Below, in pieces: positions 35,917-47,425 of a DNA stretch of 64,000 nucleotides; the first letter of the stretch is position 1, and every line of letters begins with the position of its first letter. The DNA is taken from NCBI GenBank assembly GCA_017165825.1, contig CM029369.1:20888611-20952610 (forward strand). Direction: 5' to 3'. The stretch is from Hepsetus odoe (Eukaryota; Chordata; Actinopteri; Characiformes; Hepsetidae). Below the pieces are notes generated by a model. The model made no database searches. It saw only the letters and a program-made list of their open reading frames with translations, and was not told the origin of the DNA. Made by a program: the position numbers and the translations under genes.

Positions 35917-36887
35917 GTATAGAGTTTGTGTGGGTTTATGTCATAATTCATGTTTTCGGGACCACTTTCCAGTATTTCTTTATCTCTTCAGAATTTAACA
36001 GGCTATTTTTTGTTACTGTGCCAATACGATCTCTGTAAATGAGCACTCCTTATAACTTCAGTGTGAATGGGTGGAGCTAAACTGATTAGGCTGAATTGAA
36101 AAATATGTGCAATGTTAGTTGTGACATTACATAGTGGACTATTTTTGTGACTTAACTGAAAATGACATTTAAAAAGCAAGACAAATTCAGGGCCCTTTAA
36201 AGTAGACTTGTGTATGAAAGTGGGGAAGTGCTGCTGGTATGAACTGGTGTCGCACATCCTCACCTATTCCGCAGCCTACTGTTGGTACAAGACTAGCCCA
36301 TGTGTGTATTGTATTTACACTCTGTGGGAGGTAGCCAGAGATGCCTACAGGATAATACCATCAATCCTGCAGCAGGACAAGACATGCAACTTGTTTATGG
36401 GGTGTATCGTCTGCCTGAGCCCCACAGTTAGACTGAGACTGAGTAATTGTGTGAAAACGCGAAACCACTCATATGAGCAGGTGCCAGGGGTGTCAAACCG
36501 CTTCACTAAACCCACGGCTAAGCCATCGTGGTGACTCATGGCAGGGTTTGGTAACGCAGTATAAAGGGCAAGATGTTGTTTCCCTGGCTGTGCTGATTCG
36601 GTGCTGCTAAAACCGGTGACTTCTGGCACCCGCAAGGCGGATCTTTCTTCATTGGTTAATTTGCTTCTGCATCTTTCTCAGAAATCAGCCTACAGATATC
36701 ATAAGGATGTAAATCTTCCCTGTTAAAAAAAAAAACAAAAAAACTTCTTTGGTCTTACTTTAAATGATTTTTATAACACAAAACAACCTCAAACCAATCT
36801 TCTTGGAACAGGCAGAGAAATATCAAAATGCAAATTTTTTTGTGATTGCCCATTTATCTTCCAAAGCAGGAGAGGATATCTTTGCAA

Positions 36888-36888
<1 letters not shown>

Positions 36889-36932
<44 letters not shown>
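36889..36932. repeat. (TA)n(TG)n microsatellite
   Basis: Alternating TA run passing into TG. Confidence 0.95.
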
Positions 36933-36933
<1 letters not shown>

Positions 36934-38060
36934 ACCCAGGTGAACTGAGTGAATGGGAAAAATGTGTGTATTATATGGGAACGACTGTGGTCAACATGTT
37001 CATGGAGTTATTGCTGCGGAAACGGATTCTCTTGGATAAGGTGACACTGTCTCTTTAAGAGCTGTTTAGGGGCGGGGCTTGCTAAAGTAAAGCGTTTTCA
37101 TGGGGACTCGCGAGGAAGTTCAACGGTTTCTGCAAGAAAGGATGAACAGCTAGGACATGTGAGGCCAGATAATGGGGTAAATATCCCCGAAAATGCTAAT
37201 AAAGTGCCAAAATGGTCATTAGTATTAGTTGATGGGAATGTAACTAAACACAGGGAGTACGTTCAGCCATGGATGACTTGTAAAGTTGCTGATTTCAGTA
37301 AATATTGAGAGCATGTACGACACGTGGGTAGCCCCGCACTGTTAGCCACCTGCCATGTTTTGTTGAGAAAAATCGCAAACAGCAAGATAGACCAAGTAGG
37401 AATAAAGCACTAAGAGAAGAGTTTATTTTCTTTACTGTTTTGACCTTTAGCTTAGCTGCTAATGTTAGTGTTCCATAGTGCTAGCGACAAGCTAATTTGG
37501 GTCCGATTAGCCAAAATGCTTTGGAGGTCTTAGTTTGAAAAGACACTAGTTACTCCGGAAGTAAGCTTAGATGAACAAGGGCAGTGTAGTACAGTTTACC
37601 CACACATACTGACCGATTCACAGGCTAAGTGCTCATTTTGCGCCTCTTCGCTCAGAAGGGAGATTGAACTTTGTGCTCAATCAAAAGTGGGTGTGCCCTG
37701 AAGAGCAGCTCCAGTGTGAGAGTGCATGATGCCTTTTGCAGTCGGTTGGTAAAGTGATTGAAATTGTAATTAATTTAGGAAATCTGTATCTGTGAGGAAT
37801 TTCTGGTTTTCTTTTCCGTTCAGGACAAGCCTCTGACGTCTCTATGCACTGGAAGTTAAAAGCTGGTCCAAGGGAATCAGCGGTACCGGAAGAAATTTAT
37901 GGGAAATAGTTTTTGATTTGGCTAATCGGTGTCAGTGTTGAGAAGATAAATAGTGAATTCTCAAAAGTTACTTGTTTATGCTGTGCTCCATTGAATGCAG
38001 TCGGGGAATAAAACTGTCCCGTCCCATTCTTTACGAAAGGTTGGGTTGTCATCGCAGCAT
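36933..38060 (+). other. GC-box block with internal poly(A) signals, candidate LTR or orphan promoter
   Basis: Compositionally unlike its surroundings. A GC box GGGGCGGGGC is at 37069-37078, followed by CpG-bearing text (ACTCGCGAGG, 37107). An ATG-less open frame of 87 codons spans 37045-37308. Several AATAAA-type signals occur; the last (38007-38012) is followed by a short tail (CTGTCCCGTCCC). Promoter-like start and poly(A)-like end over 1.1 kb would fit a solo LTR or a small non-coding gene. I could not find a convincing second LTR, primer-binding site or target duplication. Confidence 0.3.
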
Positions 38061-41000
38061 ATATTATGCTTTAGTCTTTAATTAATATATCGTTAATGAC
38101 ATAATGATTATTTATTTGACCGTGCTGTTCCTCACTTGTAAGTGTCTCTTAATGCGTAAATGTAATGTACATGAGATGGGAGCATGGGTATGAAGAAAAA
38201 AGTGAGTTCAGAGTGGTTTGATGTGAAATGCTCCATTCTAGCACAACATACTGACTGAATTGTTTACATTGTAAATGATAGGAACCTGATGTCTAAAGAG
38301 TTCATAGAAACTCATGAACTCATAGAAAGAGCTCCCTCATAGAAAGTTATTAGTTGAAAGGATTTTTAATCAGATGCCATTTTTTTATGCAAAGTAGCTT
38401 CCAAGGAAAGAAATCATTTAGAAGACGTGTAGGTTCACTGGACTTTTTAATACGAAGTCAAGTTTTGCACACCTTGACCCCTTTTTCTCACTTTCTTTAA
38501 AAAAAGGAAAAACCGTCAAAGCACTCTGAATTACTTTGTAAACATCTTAATGACTGAAGTATACAAAATATTTAGAGAAATCAGTGGAATTCCCTATTTG
38601 CAGCTCCTTGCTTTTGAAAGGACATTCAGTGGGAGTGCTGCCGCTGTTATTAAATAGACATTTTAATTAGAAGGCCTGAATTCTCTTGATAACTCGATTG
38701 GCTCTTCTCACGGAGCAGTTGGAAGGATGCAGTGTTCACACCGAATGCCTCTCCAGCCAGAAGGGCTGGTAGAAGGCAGTCTCCATGGCACCCAGTGAAG
38801 CAGATGGAATCAACTCTCGGCAGTTAAGTGAAATGTAGAAACTTCAGTCGTCAGTTTCTAATCTGCCCCTGGCTCGGGGGTTTATGTCAGCTCTGCGCTG
38901 ATATTAAGAGCTTCTCTATGAGTCACACAGGTATTGAGGAAGAATACAGCACCCAAGTGAGTGCTCTTTAAGGAGGGATTTTATTACTAATGTTCTCATG
39001 CGCCATGGAAAATTTCCACACCGCCTCTGTAGTACCTTCGATACAGGCACTTCCAAGTTCACTTCTCCACGGCCACGCAGATGAATAGCATATAAAAGTG
39101 CTAGATAAAAGCCGGCTTCGCTGCATGGATGCAGGAGGCCCAGCTTTGCATACGTTTTACTGCACATCAAGTGGTTCCCCACTGTATTTGTTAACAGCCC
39201 TGTCCTACAGCCCGAGGCCTGGAGTAGAGGACAACAAGACACAGGGTGACTATTCAGAAGTGCAATTTGAATGTGTCTCCTCTCATCTTGTTTTCCCTTC
39301 GCGCCGCTGATCTGAAAAGGTCAGGGTTGACTGAGATTAATGTTTCTTCATGACCTTTTCCATTTTGCGAGGTGTTCGGGTATTATGCAACATTCAAATC
39401 AGCTCAGCAGGTAGAGGTGTGTGTGTGTGTGTTCACACTTTTTTAGGGGGAGCCCTCTTGGATGTCATGAGAACTTTTAGACTTGTTGAAACGCCTTGAT
39501 CAGATGGTTGTGCAAGAATGAAAAAAATACAATCTTTGCAATAAAATCTCTAAGATACATTTAAATGTATGTTGGTTTAAAAAAAAAAAAACATTTTAAA
39601 TGGAATGTGTGAATGTTGATTAGATTTTGTCCACAGAAAGGTTGTGTTGTGATTGAAAAAAGATTGAACCTTTCTTCATTTTTGAAGGTCTCATATGCTA
39701 AAATTTCCAGGTAAATGTATGTAATTTTTTTTTGCATCACAAAAAACTATTTCAAACCAAGAACAAAGATAAAGATGCTCTTGTTCTCCGCCATATGGAT
39801 CCTTTAGATTAGAGTGTATCTGCAACCAGACAGAATGCTGTGTGTAGTCATGTTACTTGCCAAAGACATTGTGACACTGTATCACGAGCACATGACATCA
39901 GTGAAATCCTGGAGATTACTTTGGTTCACCTCTTGCCTATAAGAGTGTTATCCTTCATTTGAGGAGGGGTCTAGATAAAAGCTTGGCCTCTGCTCTAAGC
40001 CTTCTGAACCCACTATCAGTTCCTGCTGTAGCCCCAGGGAGACCCCAGCGTAGCATCAATTAGCATTCCGTCCATGCCCTAGCATGCCCCTGGAGGACAC
40101 CCGCTGATGTCATCACTCGGCACTTGCCTCACAAGTTATCAAAGGAGCGATTTACTCCCATTACACACCATTCAGAGGTTTACATTTCTGAAATACTTTC
40201 ACTCTGGACAGCTTCACTCTCAGGAAATCCTTGCTCTCGTTTGGACTGCAAACCTAAACTTGTGGTCATAAGCCACTTTTGAAGGTCTCACAATGCAATT
40301 ACTGCACTTTTGTGTACAAGAAGAATAATATATGTGGATGAGTGAAGTACTGGATGCATTAGTGACATCAGTCTTTTCGAAGTGCCACATGGTGTCAAAC
40401 CATATTTTAGGGGAGGTGTAACCGAGAGCACGTAGACATACTGCTGTGCCTCGGGGTCAGCAGACGAAGGGAAGTGGCCTGTTCCTGGATCTCCTCTGGA
40501 TGTGTTCTCATTTTTCCTGTTATGTTACTTAAGTGGTTCCAGTGTCCACCATCAGCGCAGGCTATGGCACACGTCATCCTTGTGGCCACCTGAACAGCCT
40601 CCACATTCCTGCTGTCCAAACAGTAGTGTGAGAGGAAGCAGCATCATTGGAAACACCTGGACCAGACCAGGCCATTAGCGCTCGCCTTGCTGCAGCCCGG
40701 CTTTGTGCTGGCTGCCCGCCCCTGCTGAGCACAGACTATATCCAGGCACAATAGAACAAATGCCAAAAGGTACAGTCTTGCAAATGCAGGGCTACTGCTG
40801 GGAACTGTATTGTTCATCAAATTGACAGCATTCATTGAGAGGGTACTTGGGCTTTTTGTATATTTTCTGTTTATTCTTCTTTGTTAACGTGCATATTTTG
40901 TATTACTGAAACGTTGTTTGTTGTATTAATGCATGTGGCTTTGTGAGAGCTCGTGGGGTTCATTTATTTCTGGATGCCATAATGTACCCATTGTACTTCA

Positions 41001-41540
41001 GTGAAGGGGTGGCAGAAACGGTTTGTGCATGCATAGTTATTATAGCGTCGAAACATGGAGAATGAAATGCAGCGAGGGGCGTGCGAAGCGCAGCACAGTG
41101 TTCCTGTGAAGGATTGTGTCAGCACTGTGACTGTTTCTAGGAAGGAGTTTGATGAGCAAAGTACACCGAAGGGATACTGGGACCATTCATTAGCTTTTGA
41201 CTGTTATTTAGGCAATATCTCACCATTTTTTTGTGTGTGTGGTGGAATGGAAGGAGAATTACTGTTTTGTCCCATGCTAGGTTCATGTGGGTTACTTAAA
41301 TTGTGTGCCTATCTGTGTGTGTCTCCTGAGAACCGAACCCCCCAGATGAATAATAATATCCTTGGATAAGGATAGAGCACACAGTTGTCACATTCAGGAT
41401 TCAGTTTTTAATCCTTGGGAGAAATTCTGACAGTCTGTCATAAACTGGATGGACCTCACGGCCCTGCAAACACCATTACCAAAACCACATGTACTCAAAT
41501 AGAATGCACCGCGCATTACAGTTCGTTCCAAGCAAGTAAT
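38061..41540. other. Intergenic sequence downstream (3') of the mir-221 gene
   Basis: No supported protein gene. Moderate GC and few simple repeats around 38.7-39.3 kb and 39.95-40.25 kb would fit conserved non-coding elements. A GT run lies at 39417-39431 and an A run at 39579-39590. A minus-strand 63-codon frame at 40835-40644 has a signal-peptide-like core but no other support. Confidence 0.4.
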
Positions 41541-41576
41541 GAGAAACACAGCATATCGATACAAATTCCATTACAT

Positions 41577-41582
41577 TTTATT
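41577..41582 (-). terminator. Candidate poly(A) signal of the pri-mir-222/221 transcript
   Basis: AATAAA on the minus strand, about 100 bases beyond the mir-221 3p arm, with a T/G-rich element (GCTGTGTTTCTC) about 30 bases further on. Position and orientation suit the 3' end of the microRNA primary transcript; this is inference. Confidence 0.5.
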
Positions 41583-41669
41583 GTGCTTTCAATATTTGTA
41601 CACAATTTAAAAAAGAACTAGCTGGATATAACTTACCTATTCCTCTACTGAACTGGGATGAGGAGAATG

Positions 41670-41757
41670 CATGTCCAGCCTGAAACCCAGCAGACAATGT
41701 AGCTGTAGATTGTACCACACAGAATTCTACATTGTATGCCAGGTTCGGGACGACACA
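41670..41757 (-). ncRNA. mir221: mir-221 microRNA precursor
   Basis: On the minus strand the 3p arm (41704-41682) reads AGCTACATTGTCTGCTGGGT followed by TTC, identical to vertebrate miR-221-3p as I know it. The 5p arm (41744-41723) reads ACCTGGCATACAATGTAGAA then TT, one transposition-like change from human at its 3' end. The arms pair around a loop of about 18-20 bases, and the stem continues outward (TGTC at 41755-41752 with GACA at 41675-41672). Processed by Drosha and Dicer, it loads into Argonaute; the seed GCUACAU is shared with miR-222. Known roles include vascular development and repression of the p27/Kip1 and KIT mRNAs in mammals. Lies about 0.56 kb downstream of mir-222 on the same strand, probably one transcript. 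Confidence 0.98.
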
Positions 41758-42291
41758 AAAGAAACCGTCCTTCAGGGGGAAAAAAAAGTGACGGGCTTTC
41801 TGCCTTCCTCCTCAGATTTGTGTTCATTATGCAAGCGGAGGCATAGCCGCTGTGACAGCCTAATCACACAGAGAAAGTGACATCTCGCCTTTGTCCTTTG
41901 TGATTAAATCACTCAAACTGAATCTTCAACAGTCAGCCAAGAGACAATGGCTGGATCCATTCATTGGTGCAATGCTGCTGTGTCAAAACACAAGCCTGTA
42001 ATAATTTCAGGTTGCCTCAACAATGCCTCCGTATGGCAGAATGTATGTCAAATTATTTGCAGAAACAATAGGGCAGAAAACAACGCATTGATAGAGATGT
42101 ACAAAGAGGTCAAGCGTTTAAGGCAGCGATGGTGTTTTGGAGGAGCGATGAAAAATAGTAGGATAGCGTGCTCTCACAAGGGCCTGCTTTAGTGCCTGTG
42201 ACTGAGAGTGCTGTTCTGTGTGGTCACAGGATGAAGCCCACATTGTGATAACATACCACACAATCTGAAAGGAATGTGCCAAGAGGAAGTT
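41758..42291 (-). ncRNA. Spacer of the inferred mir-222/221 primary transcript
   Basis: The 530 bases between the two hairpins, expected to be transcribed with them. No third hairpin with a recognisable mature sequence was found. Open frames here are short and not protein-like. Confidence 0.6.
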
Positions 42292-42372
42292 GAATGCCAT
42301 CAGAGACCCAGTAGCCAGATGTAGCTGCTGATTGCGACACAGGATCTACACTGACTACTGAGCACCTTATGA
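42292..42372 (-). ncRNA. mir222: mir-222 microRNA precursor
   Basis: The 3p arm (42326-42303) reads AGCTACATCTGGCTACTGGG followed by TCTC, the vertebrate miR-222-3p. The 5p arm (42362-42341) reads CTCAGTAGTCAGTGTAGATC then CT, with one base different from human (GTCAG for GCCAG). The loop is CTGTGTCGCAATCAGC-like. Same seed as mir-221, so the two repress overlapping targets. It is the upstream member of the pair, in the same order and orientation relative to kdm6a and dipk2b as on human Xp11.3. Precursor ends are estimated from base pairing. Confidence 0.98.
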
Positions 42373-44620
42373 GCAAACCAGCATGGCAAAGGATTGGCCC
42401 TGGAGACACCCAGCGCAGTCATCCTCCCTGCTTCATCACCACTTTTGGCTCACTGAGAACACAGAAGGAGGAAAAGGGGTGGTTAGACAATATGAATGTG
42501 TGAAGACAGTCCTTCTTTCTTCTTACACACTCACACAGTGACAAGGGTGGGTGTGGGGATAATTTCCTGATGGCCATTTCTAAGCACACTGTTAAGACTT
42601 GCAAATAGTTCTCATTCTTCTCCATTAGCCTGCAGGGGAGGAAGGTAGACAGACAGAAGCCATGGCTCCACTGCATGTGAAGCACTTCTGTGCTCATCGC
42701 TCTTTGTTAACCAATCAGACTCAATGTGGCTGGAGGACGAGCATGGGCATATTTGTTTTCACATTTAAATACAGCATTGTCACATATATCACTCTTAGTT
42801 ATCATGTTTTTAAAAAAAAATACAAATTCTAATGCTCATTTTGAAACTGCTTGTCAATTATTTTATTTCATAGCCCCTATAGTGCAAATATATCTATCAT
42901 TAAATGTTACATTATTACTGAACCATTATATCTCAATGTAATGATTAAAACTATACTGAGACTGATATGAGGGTAAGTGGAGCACATTGGGCAGAATGTA
43001 TCATTGTGATTGTTGCAGTGTAATGGGGAAATCTAACAAATAAGAGTCATTGGGCAAGACTCTGAACACTATAGCAGCCTAAATCCCATGATTCAACTGT
43101 GTGTCGTGCTTCATAAAAGCATCTGCTGAGGATCCTGATGTACATTTTATGTATTGAAACTGGATTAGCATGCTTTCAGTCATTTTATCATCTTAAAACC
43201 CACTTCATCTGTGAAATCTGATAGACGTTGGACATAAATTAGACATGTTTTTGTGCCATGAAAGGAACGTTTTTCATTAGCTGTGGATTTGATTTCTGGA
43301 TTGTGTAATTCATTCTATATTACACACATTTATAAAAACCCTGAAGATAAGTATAAGAGTTGATGGGGCGAATGCAGGGTTTGCCTGCCTCTATTATAAA
43401 CCATATGCATCCATAATTTGAAAACGAATAAAATCGCATGGCATTGATTCATGGCACATTGCATAAAATGAATCAAAAAAGTGTAGATGTTTGAGGAGAG
43501 TGAGAAACCAGGCAACACTTGAGGAAGTTCAGGCACCAATCCGAACTGTACCGGATGCAACGAACACGACTGCAGTGTGACGAATCTGAAAGTATGTATG
43601 GGATTATGTTAATGCTACAAAACAAACCCTCTCACCCCTGAGTGGCTTGAGCAGACAGAGCCGGTGAAGGCGCTCTCTGCACCCTCTTGTAATGGCTCCA
43701 GCTCAGCATACCTGAGACCTTGTGACTGTATTGATCAAACATTCTCTGACCAGCTGATGGTCACTTGACTCCAATTTTTCTCTATTAAGGGAATTGCTCT
43801 CTCTCGGCTGCCTTCCCCCCTGAATTCCAGCACTTTGTCCCTGCTATAGCTGTCGGTGTCTAGCTGCTGCCTGCCTGATCAGCCTCTGGCAGAGCCTCTG
43901 GTAGGTGATGCTGAGCTTGCCCAGGGTCAACATGCTGTACATGGTGGCACAAAGACACTGAGACAGTACACATTTTCCAACACCTCTACACTGCATGGCC
44001 TGAGCATTATCAGTCTGCCATACGGAGCTGATAGAATTATTACTCAATAATAAGCTGTCACTGTCATGGCAGAGGTTCCTACCGAGAAATGGTCAAAAAA
44101 GTGAGACTTGTCATTTTCAAGATGCTGGTGCAAAAGTTGCAATATGTTGACTAAGTGGAATGTGTGTTTGTGGTTTGATTTATACATTGTGCTGACAAAG
44201 CAATGTGCTGTTTTATGACACTGTCAGCCATATTGCTCCAACTTAAAATTCCGCAGTACTATAGTTCTGTAGTGCGGCCCTGGTGCAATAAGCTAAAATC
44301 TCAGCTTGAATTTACATTTTAGGTCATGTTTATGTATTTCATGTCTCCGAAAGTTTTTTGAAAGGGAAAGTGATGTGTGGAAATTTCTGCAGAAAATGTT
44401 GAACTTTTTAAGAAGTCATCTATGATATTTTGTTTGTAACGTATTCGCTGGAAAATATCAGCGCTAAGTCATACTTTAGTAGTTAGAGTACAACAATAAG
44501 GTAAGATTTGGCTGGGTGTTGGTTGGCAGTGACAATTTCAGATTGTCAGTTTGCTCCTAAATACAGTGTCTCACAGTGATTGATAGTGTTTGAAAGAACA
44601 CTGTATCATCACTGTAATAC
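42373..44620. other. Upstream flank of mir-222, no supported gene
   Basis: Would contain the proximal promoter if the primary transcript starts nearby. A minus-strand TATAAAT lies at 43334-43328 (overlapping a plus-strand TATAAAA), in an AT-rich setting that weakens it. Near 43040-43140 a decayed SINE-like phrase (GGGCAAGACTCTGAACACTA, AAAGCATCTGCTGA) is visible. Confidence 0.35.
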
Positions 44621-44629
44621 TGCATGAGC

Positions 44630-44910
44630 ACTGTATTCACTGCTGTTCTCTGCAACACACTCACACACTGTCTCTGCTCTGTGTCAGAGGTTTGCACTCT
44701 TTAGTGTTGTGTTGTATTAGTTTTCTGCACTATATGTTGTGTGTATATGTGTTATATGTGCGTCTGCACTCGTAGTCCTGTGTCGTGTTCTATGTTGTCT
44801 TAAGTGCAGCACCATGATCCTGGAGGAACATGGTTTTGTTTCTCTGTCCACTGTGTGTCTGACTGAAATGACAATGAAACCTACTTGTCTTGACTTGACT
44901 TGACTTGTGT
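44630..44910 (+). repeat. Fish retroposon 3' region with (CTTGA)n tail
   Basis: TTCTGCACTATATGTTGTGT, CCTGGAGGAACATGGTTTTG and GAAATGACAATGAAACCTAC, ending in CTTGACTTGACTTGACTTG. This CTGGAGGAAC..TGACAATAAA..(TTGAC)n ending is widespread in teleosts. The 5' border is unclear. Confidence 0.65.
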
Positions 44911-47190
44911 CTGTAGTAGTTCCATGGGTAAATCTCAAATAGCAGTAACTCAGAAAAAATAACTCTGTGCTCTTAACTAATGGGTGCAAGCCCCAGTGCT
45001 AAAATCTCATTGGCTGGACCATGTTTGAAACTGTTAAAATATTTAATATTCCCATAAGCAGTCACAGCTGAATTCTGTTTTATTGCTTAAATTTAGAAAA
45101 TTAACAATACACCAATAAGGAATTTATTCCAATTTTTAGTTAAAAAAAGAAGTGACCTTTTCAACATTGGTGTAATTATATATATTGCATTTTATGACTG
45201 TTTTAAAAAACAACATGCCACTCATGGCTGGGCATTATGTTGAGTTGACTGTATTGTTCTGCAGCTGTGGAAACATCACTACAGCATGTGAGCTTGACAG
45301 GCTTTATTCTTTAATATAAATTTTACTTAAAAAAAAGCCCAAAATACAAAATACACCTTACCTTTTTGGGTAAATCCTGTCCCAAATCCATAATGCTAAT
45401 ATATTTTTGTTCACTCGTATTAAGCTGGGCAAGCTATGAGCTTTGCTTGTCTATTACTAGATTGCAACAGCTTCTTTATCATATTTAGAATCTTAACTCA
45501 AGAATTTTGCAATTACACTTTAGATTTCATTAAAGTCCATCGCCTGCCTGCACAACAATTTTATTTAGTATGTGCATTTTTTACATCCAGTTTTTGAAGA
45601 GCCTCTGTTACTCGGTACCCCAAGTAGTGAATGGCCTGCAGACCCCTCTCCTTCACTAGTGATTAAAGAGCACAATATAGCACTGAAGGTTGACTCTACC
45701 ACTTATTTCATTTTTGCAATATGACAGAGCTGTGCCAACTCAAGCCACATTAACAGTCTTGCATCCCAACAGTCCAGAATTCAGCTGTACTTTTTCAGTA
45801 GTACTGAAATCCATTCTTTCAATAGTTTGTCCTACCACCTTAATTTCGTACTACAGTAATAATTTAAGTCACACAAGGACAAATAAAATAAACAAGTGAT
45901 ATGAATGAGCATGCGTGTATATGTGTGTGATGGAACTATTGCCTAAGGTTCCCTATGGAGCTGTTTGCTTCCTGCAGCAGCCCTGCTGTCTGCCCCCAAG
46001 GAAAAGCTCCCATCCTGGAGAACTCAGTAATGACCTGTAGACACCAGAAGGATTCTGGCACATTCCTTCATGATCATCCAGAAATAACATACTGCCTGTC
46101 TGTGTCCAGACAATACATGAAAGGAAAATGTACCCAGGGGAATGTGGGTATTATCCTACATGGATTAGGAAGTGGTATAACCTGTAATGTTGTGTATATT
46201 TTAAATTATTTTCAAGTGGGTATCACCTGGAGCCAAACATATCAATAATAGTCAGAGTAGTCAGGACTTCCTGTTGTATTTCTCCCATTTAACAGCTTTA
46301 GAAGACAAAGGAGACAGCTCTAGCAATAGGTTGCAGAAATGGAATAATCAAAACTGCAATACTGATATTTCTCTTGTCGCAAAAAAAAAATAAAAATATG
46401 ATCACTTACCTGATCGAATTTGAAGTTGTTGTTTATGAAATAAACTGGCACACGTGAACCCTCTAGTCCTGCAATAAAGAAAAAGAAGGGGTGAGTATAC
46501 ATTTTTATTAACATATATACATCTCAGGAAATGCTAAAAGCCTCTGAAATTGATCAGAAACAACCACAGACAACAGAGTGGGCTATTATTAAACTGAGTA
46601 AACCAGTTACCAAGGCTACTGCTATCTATTGTTATTGCTAGGCATAAGCAGTAATTGTCTTAATCAACAACTAATGGGGAGAGCATGATCTGCTCCTAAT
46701 GGAAAACAAAATCCTCAGGAATGAGAAGGACCTCAACCATCCCAGCCCCAAAAGAGCATGAGGATGCAATGCAACAAACTCTCCTTCATCCATTTCCAAA
46801 AAGGTGAAGATCTGGGATGTGAAGGATATGCTATCCATAATAAAAAGATAAGGAGACCAAGATCATTGCTACAGACTGATTCAGGGGATCACTGATTCAG
46901 TTCACCATTCTCAAGGCATGCGCAATCAAAGCTTGAATGGTATTCTGCTTGATCAAAAAGAAACAGGTACAGAAGTAGAGTTAAAGGAAAGCTTTAGGAT
47001 TGATCACAGCAAGGCTGAGGCCACCAGTAGAGATAAATGCTTTTCTGCCTATTGTAAAAGACTATAACTCAAGCCGTGGGTATCTATAGTTTCAACCACT
47101 GCCTCCCTCAACATCAGGAAATGATCAAGCTCTTCAAGAAGAAGATCAGGTGTGTCGGTAACAAAAGATATCTGAAATTAGAAGCAGTAG
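44911..47190. other. Intergenic, no supported gene
   Basis: AT-rich. Open frames at 45690-46248 are short and look like chance. Confidence 0.4.
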
Positions 47191-47425
47191 TCGCTGGTTA
47201 GGGAGTTGGTCCAGGATTAGTAGGTCATGGGTTTGAATCCCAAACCAGTAGGTTGCACTGAGGTACCCTTGAGAAAGGAACGGCCCCATCACTGCTCACC
47301 GGGCGCTTTAAAACTTCCTGCTGCACGGTGTGTGTATGGGAGAAAAACAGAGGTAGCGTTTCATTGTGTTTCACTGTGTGCTGTGCTGTTTCACAGTAAC
47401 AAATAGTCGCTTTCACTTTAAAGTA
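47190..47425 (+). repeat. tRNA-derived SINE
   Basis: GTCGCTGGTTAGGGAGTTGG (A-box-like), GGGTTTGAATCCC (B box), then AGTAGGTTGCACTGAGGTAC CCTTGAG as in the copy at 33141, followed by a different tail (GTTTCATTGTGTTTCACTGT ... CTTTCACTTT). A relative of the 33 kb SINE sharing the head and middle but not the end. Confidence 0.78.

Noticed and set aside
41055..41369. 104-codon plus-strand frame beside the microRNAs
   Set aside because: Low-information composition, no relatives that I know, and opposite strand to the inferred primary transcript.
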